Shown here piece after piece: positions 6,629-12,508 of a stretch of 12,519 nucleotides of DNA (position 1 is the stretch's first letter; each line of letters opens with the position of its first letter). The notes beneath the pieces are model-generated. The model saw nothing but the letters and a program-made list of their open reading frames with translations. It was not told the origin of the DNA and searched no databases. Origin of the DNA: STD1-80 sp043802745 (GTDB taxonomy: Bacteria > Patescibacteriota > Minisyncoccia > Minisyncoccales > CG1-02-41-26); the NCBI GenBank assembly GCA_043802745.1, contig JAZDKU010000005.1:1-12519 (forward strand), given 5' to 3'. Position numbers and translations under genes: made by a program.

Positions 6629-8068
6629 TTATTTTTTATTTTGAGTTAATTCTTCAAACCTTTTAATTGATAAATCTAAATATTTATTTTCTGTATCAAT
6701 GCCAATAAAATTTCTGTTATTTATAAAAGTAGCCAACCCTGTTGTCGAGGAGCCAGTAAAAGGATCTAAAACAGTATCGCCATTATCAGTGCTTGCTAAA
6801 ACTATTCTATTTAATAAATCGATTGGTTTTTGTGTTGGGTGCTTGCCAAAAACTTTTTCCTCTTTCTTGGGTGGATAAATAGCCCATACACTACGCATTT
6901 GTAAGCCAGGTTTTTTAATAAAATCGCTTGGCCAGGTACCGTTCTTCATTAAGCTATAATTAAATTTATGCTTAGCATCTTTTTCTTTTCTCGCCCAAAT
7001 AAGCGTTTCGTGACTGGCCGTAAAACAACGGCAACTTAAATTCGGTGAAGCATTAGGTTTTAACCATGCGATATCGTTTAAAATATGAAATTTATTGACC
7101 TGTAAAGCAAAACCACATTGATAAATAGAATGATAAGTTCCACTAATCCAAATTGTTCCGCCTGGTTTTAAAACTCTATGGCATGCCTTTAGCCATTCAA
7201 GGTGAAATTCAAAATCTTTTTTTAGGCCATTACTTACATCCCACTGCCCTTTATTTACACTTACTCTTTTACCAGCATGTAAACTAAAACCGCCGTTTGA
7301 AAGAAAATATGGCGGATCAGCAAAAATCATATCAATAGAATTATCGGGCAATTCAGCAAGGATACCCAAACAATCTCCATGATATAGTTTAAATCCTGAT
7401 TTTTCAAAGTATGGTTTTCGAGGTTTTATTTCACTGATGTTAGCCACTTCGATTTTATTTTGTGCCTCTTGTTCATCTATAGTTCTAATAACGCTGATGA
7501 CTTTGCCTTGGATGATGACGGTTTTTACATACAGGGGTTTTAGGGTGGGGTTGGCGGGTTGGAGGCGGATGCGGGTTTTTTCTTTGAATATCTTTTTTAA
7601 AGTAACCTCATTGCCGTTTATCAAAGCCACAGCTGTTTCGCCATTTTCCACAGTGTTTTGTTTTCTAATTATCACAGTATCGCCATCAAAAATACCCTCG
7701 TCAATCATACTATTGCCCTTAACGCCCAAAGCAAAATGCTCGCCCGAAGCGGCGGCCATATTTTTTGGCACAGTTATTGCTTCGTATTCTTCAATGGCTT
7801 CAATTGGCTCACCGGCGGTGATATAGCCCTTAAATGGAATACTAACGCTTGATTCTTGCTTGCCAATTTTTACAGCTCTGGCTATATTTTTTTCCCGAGT
7901 GATATAACCTTTTTCCTGCAAAACTTGCATGTAGTGGTTGACAGTGGACACAGATGCCAACTTAAAATGTTTTCTAATCTCGTCATGCGAAGGGCTGTAG
8001 CCATTTTTTGCAGAACACTCTTGGATATAGTCAAGAAACTTTTTTTGTTTTTTAGTTAAACTATTCAT
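6629..8068 (-). CDS. LexA repressor fused to a DpnA-type beta-class DNA methyltransferase
   Basis: 479 aa, two complete modules. Residues 1-199 are LexA: a winged helix (SPSHDEIRKHFKLASVSTVNHYM, about 25-47), the self-cleavage site TAGEP (A85-G86), catalytic Ser in GNSMIDEGIFDGD (S120) and Lys in NEVTLKK (K158), then a terminal strand VISVIRTID where ordinary LexA ends. After a linker (about 200-225) comes an amino-methyltransferase in beta order: YHGDCLGIL, motif IV DPPYFLSNGG (251-260), PNLSCRCF, GKHPTQKP, then SAM-binding DPFTGSSTTG (435-444). DPPYFLSNGG and the neighbouring VSVNKGQWD closely recall DpnA, a GATC adenine methylase, though specificity may differ. The frame crosses the junction without a stop. 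RecA-stimulated cleavage at A85-G86 would separate the DNA-binding head from the rest. It heads the operon and is probably leaderless and self-repressed. Confidence 0.93.
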   Translation of the reverse strand: MNSLTKKQKKFLDYIQECSAKNGYSPSHDEIRKHFKLASVSTVNHYMQVLQEKGYITREKNIARAVKIGKQESSVSIPFKGYITAGEPIEAIEEYEAITVPKNMAAASGEHFALGVKGNSMIDEGIFDGDTVIIRKQNTVENGETAVALINGNEVTLKKIFKEKTRIRLQPANPTLKPLYVKTVIIQGKVISVIRTIDEQEAQNKIEVANISEIKPRKPYFEKSGFKLYHGDCLGILAELPDNSIDMIFADPPYFLSNGGFSLHAGKRVSVNKGQWDVSNGLKKDFEFHLEWLKACHRVLKPGGTIWISGTYHSIYQCGFALQVNKFHILNDIAWLKPNASPNLSCRCFTASHETLIWARKEKDAKHKFNYSLMKNGTWPSDFIKKPGLQMRSVWAIYPPKKEEKVFGKHPTQKPIDLLNRIVLASTDNGDTVLDPFTGSSTTGLATFINNRNFIGIDTENKYLDLSIKRFEELTQNKK

Positions 8069-8071
8069 ATC

Positions 8072-8085
8072 TCTATTTTAATAGA
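8072..8085. promoter_or_regulatory. Inverted repeat over the -10 box: candidate LexA operator
   Basis: TCTATT-TT-AATAGA is a perfect 6-bp inverted repeat that covers the -10 box and lies 3 bp from the ATG. A third half-site AATAGA (8091-8096) sits 11 bp, one helical turn, away. It is not the classical Gram-positive GAAC-N4-GTTC or enterobacterial CTGT-N8-ACAG box, so assignment to LexA rests on position. Confidence 0.45.
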
Positions 8086-8103
8086 ACAAAAATAGAAAAT
8101 CAA
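8075..8103 (-). promoter_or_regulatory. Promoter of the seven-gene operon, probably leaderless
   Basis: Minus strand: -35 TTGATT (8098-8103), 17-bp spacer, -10 TAAAAT (8075-8080). Only six bases (AGAGAT) separate the -10 from the ATG at 8068, so the predicted +1 is the A of the start codon. Upstream it adjoins the 22-bp element at 8101-8122. Confidence 0.65.
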
Positions 8104-8122
8104 CCCAAGTTATCCCCACCCC
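8101..8122. repeat. 22-bp element upstream of the -35, copy 2
   Basis: Second copy of the element at 3084-3105 (20 of 22 identical; core AAGTTATCCCCACCCC at 8107-8122). As in copy 1, its lower-coordinate end overlaps the -35 box of a minus-strand promoter, so the spacing to the promoter is conserved between the two sites. Confidence 0.6.
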
Positions 8123-8138
8123 CAAATTTCTATAACAA

Positions 8139-8180
8139 AAAAGATAGGGGCATACGTTCCAATTAAAATACACCCCTACC
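8139..8180 (-). terminator. Possible weak minus-strand terminator
   Basis: TAGGGG (8145-8150) pairs with CCCCTA (8173-8178) across a 22-nt loop; on the minus strand it is followed by CTTTTTTG. It would stop readthrough from the right just before the operon promoter. The short stem and long loop make this uncertain. From 8181 to 8245 I see only AT-rich sequence. Confidence 0.4.
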
Positions 8181-8245
8181 GATTTACTGCAAAATAAAAC
8201 TACTTTCAATATATAAAAAATATTTAAAAAATACAAAAAATGGGT

Positions 8246-8264
8246 TTTTCTCTTGCAAAAAATT
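8246..8264 (+). repeat. 19-bp direct repeat, copy 1 (hairpin unit A)
   Basis: TTTTCTCTTGCAAAAAATT, identical to 8405-8423, 159 bp away. It carries the -35 box TTGCAA of unit A and marks the two units as duplicates of one another. Confidence 0.85.
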
Positions 8265-8280
8265 AAAAAAATAGTATAAA
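8253..8280 (+). promoter_or_regulatory. Promoter of hairpin RNA unit A
   Basis: -35 TTGCAA (8253-8258), 16-bp spacer, -10 TATAAA (8275-8280). Predicted start near 8287. The -35 lies in the 19-bp repeat shared with unit B. Confidence 0.5.
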
Positions 8281-8286
8281 TAAGAT

Positions 8287-8408
8287 AACCTTAATCTAAA
8301 CAAAAAAATAGGCCAAGCAAACAAGTTTGAAAGTCACTCATGGAGAAAACAACCCCCTCCCGTTCGCCACGGGCTACACTTTTCAAATATTGTCTTGCTT
8401 GGTCTTTT
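8287..8408 (+). ncRNA. Candidate structured small RNA, unit A
   Basis: An A-rich leader of about 24 nt is followed by a long imperfect hairpin: GGCCAAGCAA...ACAA...TTTGAAA (8311-8333) pairs with TTTCAAA...TTGT...TTGCTTGGTC (8379-8404), with small bulges. Inside is a second hairpin CCCG/CGGG (8359-8362 with 8370-8373). A TTTT tract follows. On the minus strand the hairpin is also followed by a T-run, so it could serve as a bidirectional terminator. No open reading frame of note is present. I know no family for it. Confidence 0.45.
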
Positions 8409-8423
8409 CTCTTGCAAAAAATT
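8405..8423 (+). repeat. 19-bp direct repeat, copy 2 (hairpin unit B)
   Basis: Identical to 8246-8264. Its first bases are also the T-tract of unit A, so unit A's terminator overlaps unit B's promoter region. Confidence 0.85.
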
Positions 8424-8440
8424 GAGTGAGGTGGTATAAG
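8412..8440 (+). promoter_or_regulatory. Promoter of hairpin RNA unit B
   Basis: -35 TTGCAA (8412-8417), 17-bp spacer, -10 TATAAG (8435-8440) with extended -10 TGG. Better than the unit A promoter. Predicted start near 8447. Confidence 0.6.
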
Positions 8441-8446
8441 AAAACC

Positions 8447-8560
8447 ATAAAAATGAGTAGACAAAAAAAGCCGAGCAAATCCGCAGAGTCTCTAGTGGCC
8501 AGCAAAAATCTTACCATTATGCCACAAGACAAAAGCGGATTTCTCGGCTTTATTTTTTTA
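8447..8560 (+). ncRNA. Candidate structured small RNA, unit B
   Basis: An A-rich leader is followed by a near-perfect long hairpin: AAAGCCGAGCAAATCCGC (8467-8484) pairs with GCGGATTTCTCGGCTTT (8535-8551) with one bulged C. Two further inner helices continue it, GTCT/AGAC (8488-8491 with 8527-8530) and GTGGC/GCCAC (8495-8499 with 8521-8525), capped by a 21-nt loop. The T-tract TTTATTTTTTTA ends it. Loop and stem sequences differ from unit A while promoter and layout match. It could also act as a bidirectional terminator between this region and clpB. Confidence 0.5.
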
Positions 8561-8591
8561 TAAACAAAACCCCCTACCAGATGGTAGGGGG
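8555..8591 (-). terminator. Rho-independent terminator of clpB
   Basis: CCCCCTACCA/TGGTAGGGGG (8570-8591) forms a strong stem 22 bp past the clpB stop; on the minus strand it is followed by TTTTGTTTATAAAAA. Confidence 0.9.
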
Positions 8592-8613
8592 CGAAAAGCA
8601 AGGAGGCTAAAAA

Positions 8614-11328
8614 TTATTTAGCAATGGGGGCGGGGTCGCGTTTTTTGGGAGTGAGGTGAGACACGGCAAAAACTACTTCGTTGTTTTTAAAGTCAGCTGT
8701 TATAGTGGCTTTTTCTTTTATCTCGCCGATAATTATTTTTAGAGCCAAAGGATCTAAAATTAACTTCTGGATTACTCTTTTTAACGGCCGAGCGCCCAAG
8801 TCCGCGTCAAAACCTTTTTGCGCCATAGCGTCAGACAAGGCTTTAGAAAACTTTAGCTTAACATTTTTAGCCTTCAAGAGCCGTTTTTCAATTTTGTTTA
8901 ACTCCAAATCCACAATCTGCCTAATTTCTTTAGTGCCCAGATAATTAAAAGTAATTATTTCATCAATTCTGTTTAAAAACTCTGGCTTGAAAGCTTCGCG
9001 CAAAGCCTCTTGAATTTTCTTTTGAATATTTTCTTTTTTAACCACTATTGTTTGGTCTCTTTGCAACTCAAAACCCATTGGCTTCATTTGGGCGATAAAG
9101 TCCGAGCCCACATTAGAAGTCATAATAATAATACAATTTTTAAAGGAAACTGCTCGGCCCTTAGCATCGGTTAAACGGCCTTCTTCAAAAATTTGCAATA
9201 AGATATTAAACACTTCAGGATGGGCTTTTTCTATTTCGTCAAGCAAAATCACGCTATATGGCCTTCGCCTTACTTTTTCGGTTAACTGCCCGCCCTCTTC
9301 ATAACCAACATAACCGGGAGGCGAGCCCAAAATCTTAGAAACACTATACTTTTCCATATACTCACTCATATCAACCGTTATCAAAGATTTCTCGGTGCTA
9401 AATAAAAAGTCAGCTAGGGCCCTGGCTGTTTCTGTTTTACCAACCCCGGTTGGCCCCAAAAACATAAACACGCCCATTGGCCTATTTTCATCGCCAATGC
9501 CTGACCGACCTCGCCTAATAGCGTTTGAAACAGCCACAATAGCCTCGTCCTGGCCAATTACTCTGTTCTTTAGCTCTTGTTCCATTTTTTCTAATTTGCG
9601 AACTTCGGCCTCGATTAAGCGGTTTACTGGTATGCCTGTCCAGCGAGAAACAACCATAGCAATGTCTTCCTCGGTGACTTCTTCTTTGATAATAGAATTG
9701 TTTTGCTGGATGTTTTGCAATTTTTTCTCGGACTCCCCCATTTGCTTTTTTAATTCAGGAATTTTGCCATATTTTAATTCAGCCACTTTTTGCAAATCGG
9801 TTTCTCGGTGGGCCACCTCTATTTGAAACGAAACCTGCTCCATTTCTTTTTTAAAATTTTTTATTTCCGTGATAATGGCTTTTTCCGAGGCCCATTTCAT
9901 TTTTATGGCGCTTACTTTTTCGTTTAAATCAGCCAAACTTCGCTCAACCGCCTTGAGGCGCATAGCATTGCCTTGTTCTTTATTTAAAACCCGTTTTTCA
10001 ATTTCTAATTTGGTAATTTCATTTCTTAAATCCTCAAGCTCGGTTGGCTCGGATTCTATTTCCAGTCGCAAGGCCGCGGCTGCCTCGTCCATTAAATCCA
10101 CAGCTTTGTCGGGCAAAAATCTGTCAGATATGTACCGAGAGCTTAGTTCTGCGGCCGCTTTTAAGGCCGAATCTTTAATTTTAACACCGTGGTGTAATTC
10201 GTATTTTTCTTTAATGCCCCGTAGTATAGCAATGGTGTCCTCAATAGATGGCTCCACCACCAAAATTGGCTGAAACCTTCTTTCCAAGGCCGGGTCTTTT
10301 TCAATATATTTTTGATATTCTTTTAAAGTAGTGGCTCCAATGGCTCGCAATTCTCCCCGAGCCAAAGCTGGCTTTAATAAATTAGAAGCGTCAATTGAGC
10401 CCTCGGCCGCCCCTGCGCCAATTAAAGTGTGGAGTTCATCAATAAATAAAATATAGTGGTCTTGCGCTCTTTCAATTTCATTAACAAATGCCTTAAGCCG
10501 CGCTTCAAACTCGCCTCTAAATTTTGTGCCAGCCACCAAAGCACCCAAATCTAAAGCAATAATCTCTTTGCCTTTTAGGCTTTCTGGCACATCTAAAGAA
10601 ACAATTTTTTTCGCCAAGCCCTCCACCACTGCGGTTTTGCCAACCCCAGCCTCACCAACCAAAACAGGATTATTTTTTGTTCGTCTGGATAAAACCTGCA
10701 TTACTCTTCTTATTTCTGATTCTCGGCCAATCACTGGGTCAAGCTTGCCTTCTATGGCTAGGGCAGTTAAATTGCGAGAATACTTTTTAATAACTTCGAA
10801 TTTGCTTTCTGGGTTTGGGTCGCTTATTCTTTCCCCGCCTCTGATTTCTGCCAATTTTTTCAAAACTTCTTCTCGCGCTAACGGGGCAGATAATAATTGA
10901 GAGGTAAATCTTGATGTTTGCAAAACCTCGCTAGCTCTTGTCTTATTAGAAAGAATGGCCAAAAACATATGCTCAATAGAGATAAACTCATCTCCCATGG
11001 CCATGGCTTCGTCTTTTGATTTTTCTAACACCATAGCCAGGTCTTGGGTTAAGTAAAACTGGCCCATCACAGTTGGCCCCCCCGGAGCCACAGGCTTTAA
11101 TTGGTTTAAGGCAGCTTCAACTTTGTGTTTTAAATCGTCAATATCAAGTTGCAAGCTTCGTAATAAGCCAACAACCACGCTTTCTTCTTGAGTTATTAGG
11201 GCAAGCAAAAGATGCAAGGCGTCAACCTGCTGTTGGTTTCGTTCTCGAGCAAAGCTTTGGGCTTTCATCATAGCCTCCTGAGCTTTGTAGGTAAATTCTC
11301 CCCCTTGTATAAATGGCAATTTAGTCAA
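8614..11328 (-). CDS. clpB: ClpB protein-disaggregating AAA+ chaperone
   Basis: 904 aa, complete. ClpB is a cytoplasmic ATP-driven hexamer that, with DnaK, extracts polypeptides from aggregates by threading them through its pore. Domains in order: N-terminal Clp repeat domain (about 11-150); AAA1 with Walker A GEAGVGKT (225-232), pore loop GTKFRGEFEARL (267-278), Walker B LFIDELH (D297, E298) and arginine finger ERRF (349-352); a long coiled-coil middle domain (about 420-545), which marks ClpB rather than ClpA/ClpC; AAA2 with Walker A GPTGVGKT (625-632), pore loop GYVG (672-675), Walker B ILLDEIE (D697, E698) and sensor-2 GARPLKR (845-851). The length is somewhat above the usual 860. The start is TTG at 11328, as no ATG occurs before codon 20 and in-frame stops lie upstream. 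It is transcribed alone or with the surface genes 74 bp upstream. No heat-shock (CIRCE) element is seen. Confidence 0.97.
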   Translation of the reverse strand: MTKLPFIQGGEFTYKAQEAMMKAQSFARERNQQQVDALHLLLALITQEESVVVGLLRSLQLDIDDLKHKVEAALNQLKPVAPGGPTVMGQFYLTQDLAMVLEKSKDEAMAMGDEFISIEHMFLAILSNKTRASEVLQTSRFTSQLLSAPLAREEVLKKLAEIRGGERISDPNPESKFEVIKKYSRNLTALAIEGKLDPVIGRESEIRRVMQVLSRRTKNNPVLVGEAGVGKTAVVEGLAKKIVSLDVPESLKGKEIIALDLGALVAGTKFRGEFEARLKAFVNEIERAQDHYILFIDELHTLIGAGAAEGSIDASNLLKPALARGELRAIGATTLKEYQKYIEKDPALERRFQPILVVEPSIEDTIAILRGIKEKYELHHGVKIKDSALKAAAELSSRYISDRFLPDKAVDLMDEAAAALRLEIESEPTELEDLRNEITKLEIEKRVLNKEQGNAMRLKAVERSLADLNEKVSAIKMKWASEKAIITEIKNFKKEMEQVSFQIEVAHRETDLQKVAELKYGKIPELKKQMGESEKKLQNIQQNNSIIKEEVTEEDIAMVVSRWTGIPVNRLIEAEVRKLEKMEQELKNRVIGQDEAIVAVSNAIRRGRSGIGDENRPMGVFMFLGPTGVGKTETARALADFLFSTEKSLITVDMSEYMEKYSVSKILGSPPGYVGYEEGGQLTEKVRRRPYSVILLDEIEKAHPEVFNILLQIFEEGRLTDAKGRAVSFKNCIIIMTSNVGSDFIAQMKPMGFELQRDQTIVVKKENIQKKIQEALREAFKPEFLNRIDEIITFNYLGTKEIRQIVDLELNKIEKRLLKAKNVKLKFSKALSDAMAQKGFDADLGARPLKRVIQKLILDPLALKIIIGEIKEKATITADFKNNEVVFAVSHLTPKKRDPAPIAK

Positions 11329-11356
11329 TTTTCAATTTTCAATTTTCAATTTTCAA
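11326..11356. repeat. Heptamer tandem repeat at the clpB start
   Basis: Four perfect copies of CAATTTT plus CAA; on the minus strand this is TTGAAAA repeated, the final TTG being the clpB start codon. Units lie in different frames and the in-frame upstream TTG runs into TGA, so only the last TTG works. Confidence 0.85.
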
Positions 11357-11402
11357 ATAATTTCTAATTTGAAAAAAAGAAAAATCAACTGAAAAAATTA
11401 TT

Positions 11403-11810
11403 TTACTTACAATCCTGTGGACAATTACACTTGCTTTCTCCTGCGCCGCAAACCCCGTTGCCACAAGCAACGCAAACTACATTTCTTGGCGTGGCCCCTA
11501 TAGCACACGTGTCTCCCTGGTCATCAGTATAATAAACGTCTTGACTATAAACTCCTTGAAGCCCTGCACAACAAATATTCCTTACATCATCGGGATTATA
11601 AAAAATAGCACCTTCTTTTCCACAACTCGTTGATGGTTGACTTGTCGTAGGTTGATTTACAACAGGTTGTTTAACAATCGGCTGATTTACGGCTGGTTGA
11701 TTGATAACTATTGGCATTGGCTCTGCTGGTTGGTTTGATCTTTGATAGGCTGAAACACCAACCAAAACCACGGACAGAACGGCTAAAATTGCAATTAAAA
11801 TTGTTTTCAT
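11403..11810 (-). CDS. Exported cysteine-rich protein, 135 aa
   Basis: The N-terminus MKTILIAILAVLSVVLVGVSAYQR is a signal peptide or signal anchor (no lipobox). Residues 37-60 are a Gln/Pro-rich stalk built of NQPxVxQP repeats. The C-terminal part holds ten cysteines, ending in CGNGVCGAGESKCNCPQDC (116-134), a motif of the CGNGxCexGE..xCPxDC type seen in many exported archaeal and bacterial proteins and presumably disulfide-bonded or metal-binding. Its first 35 residues are almost identical to those of the gene just upstream, from which it starts 9 bp away, while the remainder is unrelated. Probably cotranscribed with that gene. No Shine-Dalgarno is seen. The function is unknown. Confidence 0.8.
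   Translation of the reverse strand: MKTILIAILAVLSVVLVGVSAYQRSNQPAEPMPIVINQPAVNQPIVKQPVVNQPTTSQPSTSCGKEGAIFYNPDDVRNICCAGLQGVYSQDVYYTDDQGDTCAIGATPRNVVCVACGNGVCGAGESKCNCPQDCK
11708..11810. repeat. 103-bp duplicated gene start, copy 1
   Basis: Aligns without gaps to 12329-12431 with 6 mismatches (about 94%). It covers the start codon, signal sequence and first part of the stalk; similarity stops at the ATG on one side and fades in the stalk on the other. Confidence 0.9.
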
Positions 11811-11819
11811 AATTTAAAA

Positions 11820-12431
11820 TTATTTTATAAATTTAAGAGTAGAAAGCATTTTAACAAATTGGGGATAGCTTCTAAGGTTTTCAATGGAGCCTGTTGCCGC
11901 ATCATCTCGAAATTCAATAGAAAACAAATCTCCACCTATAATGGTCAAGTAATTTTCTCCTTGTGATTGATGCGCCCAAGTGTATTTATAAAAACTTATC
12001 CCATTAATTTTTACAAATTCTCCAGCGCTCACATTCCATAAAGACGCTTGATTGGGATCTTTATAACCCCATTGGCCTAAAAATTCATTAATATCTTTAT
12101 ACTTCTTGCTTGAGTCCCTGCTAATCCAAACTTGTCCATAATCGAGTTCTTTAGGAGCCAAAAACATAACAAGCCCTGTTTCTGCTTTCTTAATCGTCCA
12201 TTCTTTCGGATATTGTACTTCGTATCTATCCTGCTCATTTCCATATACCCTCCACCCAGCGATTTCGCCTTGGTTTTGCGCAACAGGTTGTTTAGCAACC
12301 AGCTGGTTTACTGCTGAATAGTTAATAGCTATTGGCATTGGCTCTGGGGGCTGATTTGATCTTTGATAGGCTGAAACACCAACCAAAACCACAGACAGAA
12401 CCGCTAAAATTGCAATTAAAATTGTTTTCAT
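11820..12431 (-). CDS. Exported surface protein with PsbP-like domain, 203 aa
   Basis: The N-terminal hydrophobic segment (residues 3-20) is a signal peptide or anchor, followed by a Gln/Pro/Val stalk to about residue 55. The globular part (about 60-203) opens with YGNEQDRYEVQYPKEWTI and ends with YPQFVKMLSTLKFI, the pattern of small PsbP-like domains in which a strand followed by YPxxW starts the fold and a final FxxxLxTLKF helix-strand closes it. Such domains are common in exported proteins of these bacteria, and their ligand is unknown. There are no cysteines. It has its own extended -10 promoter and is the first gene of a pair with the cysteine-rich gene. It is weakly reminiscent of the 217-aa protein at 2379-3032. 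Confidence 0.8.
   Translation of the reverse strand: MKTILIAILAVLSVVLVGVSAYQRSNQPPEPMPIAINYSAVNQLVAKQPVAQNQGEIAGWRVYGNEQDRYEVQYPKEWTIKKAETGLVMFLAPKELDYGQVWISRDSSKKYKDINEFLGQWGYKDPNQASLWNVSAGEFVKINGISFYKYTWAHQSQGENYLTIIGGDLFSIEFRDDAATGSIENLRSYPQFVKMLSTLKFIK
12329..12431. repeat. 103-bp duplicated gene start, copy 2
   Basis: Partner of 11708-11810. Together they show a recent module duplication that gave the same export signal to two different C-terminal domains. Confidence 0.9.
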
Positions 12432-12454
12432 AGTTTTTTACTTTTAGTTATTAG

Positions 12455-12483
12455 ATAATACCACAAAATAGCGAAAAAATAAA
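12455..12483 (-). promoter_or_regulatory. Promoter of the two surface-protein genes
   Basis: Minus strand: -10 TATTAT (12455-12460) with extended -10 TGG, 17-bp spacer, and a poor -35 TTTATT (12478-12483). The leader would be about 17 nt. Confidence 0.55.
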
Positions 12484-12508
12484 CAAAAGCCACGGCTCGT
12501 GGCCGTGG
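12472..12508 (-). terminator. Rho-independent terminator of an off-window minus-strand gene
   Basis: CCACGGC/GCCGTGG (12490-12496 with 12502-12508), 5-nt loop, followed on the minus strand by TTTTGTTTATTTTTT. Its T-tract overlaps the -35 region of the next promoter. Confidence 0.85.

Noticed and set aside
6629..7470. GATC as the methylase target site
   Set aside because: The DPPYFLSNGG resemblance to DpnA suggests it, but relatives of this group recognise several sequences and the target-recognition part cannot be read by eye, so no specificity is claimed.
7437..7826. Plus-strand open frame of 129 codons opposite lexA
   Set aside because: Antisense shadow of a gene with clear LexA motifs; no promoter or ribosome-binding site.
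8287..8560. 6S RNA or integron attC sites
   Set aside because: The units are shorter than usual 6S RNA and lack a recognisable central bubble pattern; no integrase, cassette array or R/L box consensus is present.
8383..8601. Minus-strand open frame of 72 codons
   Set aside because: It runs through the clpB terminator and the long hairpin of RNA unit B; composition is not protein-like and no start signal is seen.
9395..10900. Several plus-strand open frames opposite clpB
   Set aside because: All are antisense shadows of the conserved AAA+ domains.
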